64,000 nucleotides of DNA from Phytophthora quininea (Eukaryota > Oomycota > Peronosporomycetes > Peronosporales > Peronosporaceae): positions 1 to 64,000 of the forward strand of contig JAAVTG010000642.1 of NCBI GenBank assembly GCA_011947345.1, written 5' to 3'. Below are positions 57,988 to 64,000 of this stretch, one piece after another. The translations under genes and the position numbers were made by a program. The notes below the pieces were generated by a model. That model ran no database searches. It had not been told where the DNA came from and worked only from the letters and a program-made list of their open reading frames with translations. The first letter of the stretch is position 1, and every line of letters begins with the position of its first letter.

Positions 57988-58066
57988 CTTGTAACGGACA
58001 GGTCACATATAGCCAATCAGAGATCTTTGATAGTAGGGTAAGGGTGACTCCTCTTGTAACGGACAG
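57988..58066. repeat. Subterminal 14-bp direct repeat of pogo element
   Basis: CTTGTAACGGACAG occurs twice, 65 bp apart, just inside the left terminal repeat. No matching copy was seen near the right end by eye. Confidence 0.7.
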
Positions 58067-58141
58067 TCAGCAATCTCAGCCATTCATTGTTATTTCCTGA
58101 AGCCAGCTAGAGCCATTTCAGCTTCACGCCGGCCAAGCGCA

Positions 58142-59614
58142 ATGGCCAAGCGCAACTCCTACACCGCTGCTGAGAAGCTGGAAATCGTTCAGCACTTGCA
58201 GCGCTACGATGACATTCGTGCCACTATTAACCTCTTTTTCAGCGATCTAGCTGTACACGCGTACGGCAGTAGAAGAAAGCTTATCCTAGAATGGCGTCAG
58301 AAGGAAGAAGAGCTTGAACGTGCATGCAGCACAGGAAGAGGCTCACAGCTCAAGAAGATTCGTCCTCCGAGCCACACCCGCGCGCTGTCGGCTGACGTCG
58401 AGCTCCGATTGGTCGCTTGGATCAACGAGCTGCGTGAGGAGGGTGTACCTGTCTCGAACCTAATGCTGAGGCTGCAGGCCTTAGAAATAGGGCGCGAAGA
58501 GGGCGCTGTAGGGTTCCAAGCATCGTGGTCGTGGTGCACTCGCTTCAAGGAAGACAATAGGCTGTCACTGCGGTGTCGGACGCGCCAAGGGCAGACGCAG
58601 CCGGCTGAACTCGACAAGATCCGAGCCGATTTTGCTCGCCTTGTACAGGCAACTATGCGAGAACTCGGCGTGTCCACAGTCTACAATGCGGATCAAACAG
58701 GTAAACCAAGGTAATAAGATATTCTATTGTAAAGCCAGAACTAATAACATGTTGTTTGTGTCTAGCGGTATTTTTGAATATCTGCCCAAGAAAACAATAA
58801 ATGCTAGTGGCGAGAAAACAGTTTGGGTGCGCTGCGGTGGAAAGAGTAAAGAGAGCTACAGCGATGCTCCTCGGCGACTCTGAGGGCAACAAATACACGC
58901 CATTCGTTGTATTCAAGTCGAAACCGTCTGACAACCCAGCTACTGCGGCCAGCAACATCAGTCTGCGCAACGGTTTCGGCAAGATTGTTTGGAAGGAGAT
59001 CGAGAGCATGCAAAAGAGACTGGCCTGCTGATCTACGGAAATGCAAAAGGTAAAACAATAATGCGGTACAAATGGCTTATGATTTATCTAACTGAAATCG
59101 TGTTTTCTAGCGTGGTGGAACAGATTTTTGTCAATTGCGTTTTTACGTTTTCATTTTGCTGAGCGCCAATTCCCGAGAAACCTGTGCTGTTGCTATGGGA
59201 CGATTTTTCGGGGCATTGGACTCCCGACGTGGTCACCTACGCTCGCAGCATCAACGTAGTGCTACTGAAAGTCCCCCTAATGCTACTTCGGTTTGCCAGC
59301 CGGCAGATGTGGCCTGGAATCGGCCCTTTAAGGACCGTATGCGTCTGTTCTGGGTGGGTGAGCTGCGTCGTCAGCTCCGCCAGCGGGAGCAGGGCGTGAA
59401 ATTCCGCCTGAGGCCTCCATCTCGCTCTGATATTGCGAGATGGATCTGGCGCTCGTGGAACCTTTTAAGCTCAGCTACTATAGCGTCCGGCTACAAAAAG
59501 GCAGAAATCTACGTCTCGGATATAGATAGAGAGGCAAGCGAGGTGGTGGAGCGCCTGCAGGAACTGGGTGTCGCCGACGACAATGAGCTGGACTCGGATG
59601 ACGATTTTGAATAA
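58142..59614 (+). CDS. pogo/CENP-B-like DDE transposase, frame-slipped
   Basis: Starts MAKRNSYTAAEKLEIVQHLQ, a helix-turn-helix of the CENP-B/pogo type. Catalytic acidic residues are seen in VYNADQT, LLLWDDFSGHW and CQPADVAWNRPFK. An intron (GTAAAC near 58701 to TAG at 58767) is followed by VFFEYLPKKTINASG; a second lies near 59050-59111. Restoring one T in the T run at 58774-58778 keeps frame; other slips occur near 58855 and 59030 and around 59190-59290. C-terminus WIWRSWNLLSSATIASGYKK ends acidic (DNELDSDDDFE). The core is complete, so the element could be active if the slips are sequencing errors. Confidence 0.75.
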
Positions 59615-59815
59615 ACTTGCTTCCTTTGCTGTTGACTGTGTCTTTTTGTGTTCGAGTGCAAAAACACTCACTTCAAGATTATACTTGTCGGCTATAAGCA
59701 AGGTGGGTCGGTACCGGTAAAGCGGATTTTCAATTTTGTGACTTTGTTTCGTTTTAATGACTGGAGCTCACCCTTCAGCCACAAAACCCACGGACCTCGG
59801 CGCCACGCAAGACGA

Positions 59816-59893
59816 CTGCGAGGACGACAGCGCGCTGGGGGCTGCGAGGATGACGGCGCGCTGGGGGCTGCGAGGGCGACGGCACGCTGGAGG
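59816..59893. repeat. Three tandem copies of a 26-bp GC-rich unit
   Basis: The unit runs CTGCGAGGAC then GACAGCGCGC then TGGGGG. Copy 2 differs at two positions and copy 3 at four. It lies between the pogo element and the Crypton and may belong to the flank of either or to an older sequence. Confidence 0.8.
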
Positions 59894-59944
59894 CGGTTGC
59901 CGCGCCAGGTAAGGCGCACGTACACTCTGAAGTACTTACCTTGT

Positions 59945-60007
59945 GACGATCCTTCTGGATGAAGGTAGCGGCTAAAGCTGCGGATTGGTTCGATCCCAGT
60001 CATCGTC
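59945..60007 (+). other. tRNA-like fold with B-box, doubtful
   Basis: GGTTCGATCCC matches the RNA polymerase III B box. Around it are a possible T stem (ATTGG/CCAGT) and a 6-of-7 acceptor stem (GACGAT with ATCGTC). The element is only about 63 nt and the D and anticodon arms do not fold properly, so it is at best a tRNA relic or tRNA-derived repeat. Confidence 0.2.
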
Positions 60008-60051
60008 TTTGTATTAACGTGTAGTTTTCTGTTATGGCGAGTGTGTGTTTG

Positions 60052-62315
60052 CTACTGTTTAGATGGCTGGAAGCGTATAAATGTCGGGAGCGCAGCTGGT
60101 GGTGTGGGGTCTACAACAGCGCCGCTATCGACCCGATCATGGAATTGCGCGATGTGCTCGTCTAATTTTCCCTGCTTGTGCATTTGCCAGAGAGCTTTCA
60201 GTGCTGTACCAGCTGCAAGTGCCGATGAGCCATGGGACTTGAGGAAGTCAAGCGTTTTTCTTGTGCCTCTTCTCCGAGGGCCAGCACCTCATCTTTATAT
60301 GCTGGAGAGGACGGGTCTAGAGCGAAGCCTAGAGGTAAGAACAGCATCATATACCCTGTCGTGTGCCTAAGTTCGTACAGCTTTGTCTTTTTGATAGCAG
60401 GCGAAGCATACACACGTGGTTCGGCTGCAAACCACTGGAACCAAGCTACCGCAAGGGACTGGGATCCTTTCTTCTTGGGGCGAACGACTAGTGGCACAGG
60501 AGTCTGCTGCATTTCAGACCGAAGCGGCGACGCTGAGTGCGCGGGCGTCTGCAGACTGGTGGTAGCTGTACTGCGACTGATATTTGTTGCAGGTGTGCGG
60601 AGTTGAGACTCCACTGCTAACAAGCGCTCTTCAAGTCGTGTGTTCTGCAGGGTAAGTACATCAATTTGCTCGGATTGTCGCTGTAGTTGCCGGAGCAAGG
60701 AGCTAGTCGGGTTGACTTCGTGTTCAACCGACTTTGTTTCCTCAGACGGCGAGAAGGCACGGCGAACGGCGAACGGCGATACCCCACGCCAACAACTCCG
60801 ACTCAGCGATTGCGTGCTGTGCAAGGCACTCGCGTATCTTTTCGACCAGCGGGCACCGTTCACACAAGTGCAGCACGTCAGGGAAATGCATGAGCAACGT
60901 CGCCATCAGTACGTCCGCTACATCTTCGTTTAAATTCAGAGTTTCATCGTCGAATAACATTGTGTTTGCGAACAGAAGCTGCTGGAACTTGCGAACGCGG
61001 ATACTTAGTGGTGGTTCTAGCGCCGCGAGCGACGGCAATCGCACGTTGTCTTTAGGCTTCCACCCGCTCAAGACGCGCGACACTTGCTGGTCAGCGCGTG
61101 TCGTGCCCAGCATGTAGCCGAACGCCTTGTTCACCCGGTCGAGCTGCCAGCCACCCCTCTCAATGATCCAGTTCTCTGCGACGGTGCCGTCGTTCGCGTG
61201 CATGGCTCCGCCTCTGCGAAAAGAGTGAGAGGTGAGCTTTGGGGTGAGTCTAACGTTTTGCAGATTTGCAGTTTCCATAACTCTAACGAGCAGTCTGTTC
61301 ACGTAGGCTTGAGCACCAGGCGCGGAGCCCTTTGTTTGCGACGCTGTGGCTTGTGTTGGGGCATGATCATTTGCTTCGAGTAGCTCAACGAGGGTAAGCT
61401 CTTCTAAATCTTAAGGGTTGTCAGAGCTTCGAGTTTTTGATTGGAATTGCGGAAACATTCGTTTGCAGGGCATCGATTGCAGTACGAGCGAGGCAGCTAA
61501 GCAGAAGAGAGGGCACGTCAAAAATTTGTTGGATCCTTGAATAAGGAAATGCCTTGCAGTACAGCCGTTTTGACTCGTTTGAAGCGAAGAAATAAAACCC
61601 CGCCTAGGAACAAAAGCATTAGTTAGTTGAAGAAGAAAAATGATGTTAGCCATTTTGCAAACCTGGCAGTACAGATAGCTGTTGTTTTTCAACTTGTTCA
61701 GCGTCGGAGCTACGACCGTACATGTACCACAACATCACAACTAGAGCAGCGTCCGTGTAGTTTGTATCCTTTGACGCAGTCGTGTAGAGCAACCGCACAA
61801 TTTCTTCTAGGTCTTGCTTAGAACATGGGGAGCTTCTTCTCGTAGCCACCGTCCTGTCGATTTGCGCAGTACTTTCCGAGCCCAGACAAAGAATTTTGTA
61901 GCTGCGGTTTTACTAAACTACCTTGTAGTGGATATTTATCCACTAACCAGTTCTTGAAATTTCCGTAGTATGCTAGACAAGTGTTGGTGGCTAGATTTTT
62001 GCCTTCTGCTCTCGCTAAAGAATAAGCATATTTGTCTAATATAATACGCAGCACTTTACCTGTTTTGTCTCCGTTAATGAGGGCTTCCGCAGCGTCGAGC
62101 TCCATGTTTTCGGTAGACAGAAATGCGACGAATGATTTGATTGCCGTCGTCCTCGCCTTCTTGCTGTTACCTGGAGCCAGCGAGGCGATAGACATCGCCA
62201 CTTTCAGTGTCTGCGCCTTCTTCACAAATGCTTTGAATCTAACACTTCCGATCGCTATTATTGGAAACTGCTCAATATTTTCAGAGTATGCATTTATACT
62301 GATTTTTGTGTGCAA
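60052..62315 (-). mobile_element. Crypton transposon: tyrosine recombinase with GCR1_C-like domain
   Basis: Recombinase read across a few slips. N-terminal core-binding part: VLRIILDKYAYSLARAEGKN, NTCLAYYGNFKNWLVDKYPL. Next DAALVVMLWYMYGRSSDAEQ, then an intron (GTTTGC near 61661 to CCTAG near 61605) and FLRFKRVKTAVLQG. Catalytic motifs: HxxR in SHSFRRGGAMHAN and the Tyr of KAFGYMLGTTRADQQVSRVL. C-terminal part: coiled coil (LLRQLQRQSEQIDVLTLQN) and a GCR1_C-like DNA-binding domain (AVAWFQWFAAEPRVYA, LYELRHTTGYMMLFLPLGF), ending FIRFQPSKQ. Slips at A run 61520-61524 and T run 60255-60259 are one base short. The 5' start is unclear. Cryptons move as circular DNA by site-specific recombination; no terminal repeats are expected. 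Confidence 0.82.
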
Positions 62316-63192
62316 CAGAACATATTTTCAAAATATTCCGACCAAATATGGTTGGAATGGTCGGAAATTATAGCGTGGTTTTTAATTGGTTGAAATAACG
62401 CTTTTAGGAAAGATGATTGGACAAAATGAAATGCATGTACAAGTATTGGTCGGAAAGTATAGGATATTATACCATAGCGTAAAACCTCCGACTTCTCCGA
62501 CCGCCTCCGACATCTCCGACCTGCACATAAAAGCGTGAAAAGTCGGGGTGTCACGTTGCTGCTTTAGACAAACGTTGGGGACGGGTGAGGGCACTCGCTA
62601 CGCTCGCGCAAAAAAAATATGTAAGGCCTTGTGCTTTGCCCTCACGCTTTCGGCTTTGGCGGGGGCCCTCTCCCCTGCCACGCCGTGACGCTGCGGGAAC
62701 GGGCTTTGCTTGGTTGGCCCTCTTGGTGCTGATCCCTTCAGCGGCAATGACATCCATCCTTTCGCTCCGACCAATCAGCACCTTCTGACAATATTTAGTA
62801 CTAGGCTTACTATGCATATCACGCAAATCTCGATGGATGCAGCTTGTGATACCGTATAACCTATGTCTTAGAGCGCACCCAAGGACCACCAAGTTGTGTT
62901 GTTGTAGGAAATGCTAAGGAAAGTACAGGTGCAATGCAGTGCCAAACATTTCTCAATCCAGCTGTAAATTAACGTCTCTCCCAACCACTGGCTGCCGCCT
63001 CGATGGCCACCGTCAGTGTCGGACTGACGGCGAAAGTCGATTGAGGGAGAGCTTACGCTCTAGCAGGGTTGTCGCCTTCGTGGTTAATGCCCCGTCCGAT
63101 GCGAAGAGGTACGATGTAGTATCTACTGTTGCGCTGGTGCTGCTTCCCTACTAATAAATGGTTGTTGTGTTGATGAACAGGTCCCCATGCCT
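62316..63192. other. Flank of Crypton, no gene recognised
   Basis: AT-rich with the T/C/G microrepeat at 62485-62520 and a GC-rich stretch around 62580-62720. Short frames only. It presumably includes the Crypton promoter. Confidence 0.45.
62485..62520. repeat. Short CTCCGAC-containing repeat
   Basis: CTCCGAC occurs four times in 36 bp, spaced 9-10 bp apart. Simple low-copy repeat. Confidence 0.7.
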
Positions 63193-63260
63193 ACTGCAGT
63201 AGCTCAACGGAAGAGCACCCGACTCCCGGGTAGGTGAAGGTTCGATTCCTTCCTGCAGTG
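63193..63260 (+). tRNA. tRNA-Gly(CCC)-like gene with shortened anticodon arm
   Basis: Perfect 7-bp acceptor stem (ACTGCAG with CTGCAGT), 4-bp D stem (GCTC/GAGC) with an A-box-like TAGCTCAACGG, and a perfect T arm (GAAGG TTCGATT CCTTC) with the B box GGTTCGATTCC. The middle reads CCCGACTCCCGGG: it looks like a CTCCC anticodon loop (CCC, glycine) with about four bases missing from the loop and 3' stem. Total 68 nt where 72 is expected. Either a base-loss error, a recent pseudogene, or a tRNA-derived element. No CCA or intron. Confidence 0.5.
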
Positions 63261-63428
63261 ACGATGACCGCAAGGGCAGGCTAAAGTGCAGACACCAAGG
63301 GTGGAAGAGGCGTTCAAGTGTCGAGACGTTTAAGGGGCGCAAGTGTCGATACCGAGCCGTTGCAGTGGACAGTCGCCCAGATTTAGAGCGCACACGTATA
63401 CACGGTAACACGAAAGGTTTTGCGGTCT

Positions 63429-63999
63429 TTATTCGTCATCATTGTCTTCCTTTTGCAGCTCTTCGATATCGTTTCTGGGGTCTACCGCTTCAATAGGAAT
63501 GTCCAAGTCTTGCAGCAAGCGTACCAGCAATTGCCAGTCCGGCTCGGCGGTCTCCGACGGTGCCATGCTTGCGGCTTGAGCGTCAGCAATTCGTGCTCCC
63601 TTGAAGCCATTCACGATCGTCGTAGTCGCTAGCCCAGCCCACGCCGATTTGATCCAGCCGACGACGTCCTTGCGCTGAGGAGACGCCATCTTGAAGCGAC
63701 TCGAGGGTTCCAGGTGGCGCACTTGGTGGAGCAGGAAGTCCACCCAACTCTTTCGGAGCTGATCCTTCAGGGGCTTGTTCCAGGCAACATCAGCGGGCTG
63801 GCACGTGTAGGTATATCCTGGTGGAATTCACATGAGGTGGACGTTGATACAGCGCGCAAATATCAAGACGTCCTCTCGCCAGTGCCCTGAGAAATCGTCC
63901 CATAGAAGAAGAATGGGTTCGTGCATGTTGGTACGCCGGCCAAAGTGGTAACTGAGGAAGGCGATCGACAGCTCGCTGTTCCACCAGCCAGCTTGATTG
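63429..63999 (-). CDS. Second pogo-type transposase, partial, with nonsense codon
   Basis: Runs off the window edge, so only the C-terminal part is seen. It reads WWNSELSIAFLSYHFGRR, ILLLWDDFSGHWREDVLIFA, then after an in-frame TGA (about 63830), IPPGYTYTCQPADVAWNKPL and VGWIKSAWAGLATTTIVNGF, ending acidic at EELQKEDNDDE. The order matches the transposase of the complete pogo element nearby (WWNRFLSIAFLRF, LLLWDDFSGHW, CQPADVAWNRPFK), but identity is moderate, so it is a different family member. The reading frame is otherwise continuous; the TGA inactivates it unless it is an error. Confidence 0.65.
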
Positions 64000-64000
64000 C

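Larger units (their letters stand above)
57958..59711 (+). mobile_element. pogo-type DNA transposon with perfect terminal inverted repeats
   Basis: 26-bp terminal inverted repeats (57958-57983 and 59686-59711) are identical, start CCGACCCACC and end GCCGACA, and are flanked on both sides by TA, the target duplication typical of Tc1/mariner/pogo elements. Total length 1,754 bp. The left subterminal region carries a 14-bp direct repeat (CTTGTAACGGACAG at 57988-58001 and 58053-58066), a candidate transposase-binding site. The element encloses a single transposase gene on the plus strand. Perfect repeats imply recent insertion. Confidence 0.85.

Noticed and set aside
318..63999. Programmed ribosomal frameshifting or widespread pseudogenes as explanation of the slips
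   Set aside because: Slips lie at varied short runs in unrelated genes including essential ones, without a common slippery heptamer; base-calling error fits better.
1..64000. CRISPR arrays, bacterial operons, secreted RXLR or Crinkler effectors
   Set aside because: No regularly spaced repeats were seen, gene structure is eukaryotic, and no RXLR-EER or LFLAK motif was found behind a signal peptide.

Overview
The window looks like nuclear DNA of an oomycete, probably Phytophthora or a close relative. The genes carry short introns (about 50-80 nt, mostly GTRNGT...YAG) and sit close together. Several features are typical of the group: a bZIP with Cys in place of the DNA-contacting Asn, bZIP proteins with an M96-like C-terminus, a Crypton tyrosine-recombinase transposon, DIRS-like relics, pogo-type transposons, and flagellar genes expected in a zoospore-forming organism. 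No species can be assigned from the sequence alone.

Layout. 1-7.9 kb: tail of an unknown gene, a PDZ/coiled-coil gene (-), a decayed ankyrin/MFS transporter chimera (+), a small Rieske protein (+) and a TAF4-like TFIID subunit with RST and TAZ domains (-). 7.9-16.2 kb: repeat-rich, gene-poor, with hAT-like and DIRS-like relics. 16.2-22.4 kb: cyclophilin PPIL3 (+), a PTC7-type PP2C phosphatase (-), a DUF2985 membrane protein (+) and a secreted GH3 glycosidase (-). 22.6-38.1 kb: two paralogous zinc-knuckle proteins in opposite orientation (one with histone-H3-tail-like repeats) flank a RING/RRM protein, a Cys-variant bZIP and exportin-1 (CRM1). 38.2-42.1 kb: CFAP52 and a DEAD-box helicase. 44.3-50.6 kb: a tandem array of four small stand-alone KIX-domain genes. 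51.2-55.0 kb: a sperm-tail PG-repeat protein, TOM7 and DAW1. 55.2-57.7 kb: two M96-like bZIP genes, one cut short. 57.9-64 kb: a pogo transposon with perfect terminal repeats, a Crypton, a tRNA-like gene and part of a second pogo transposase.

Functional themes are transcription coactivation (RST-TAZ-TAF4, KIX array, bZIPs), nuclear traffic (CRM1) and the flagellum (CFAP52, PG-repeat protein, DAW1).

An important caveat: many conserved genes, including the essential exportin-1, are broken by one-base frame slips. Most lie in short homopolymer runs and most look one base short. I read these as consensus-sequence errors, not pseudogenes. CFAP52, DAW1, PPIL3, TOM7, the helicase and one KIX gene read cleanly. 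For spliced or slipped genes the coordinates are the outer span; inferred exons are given in the evidence.
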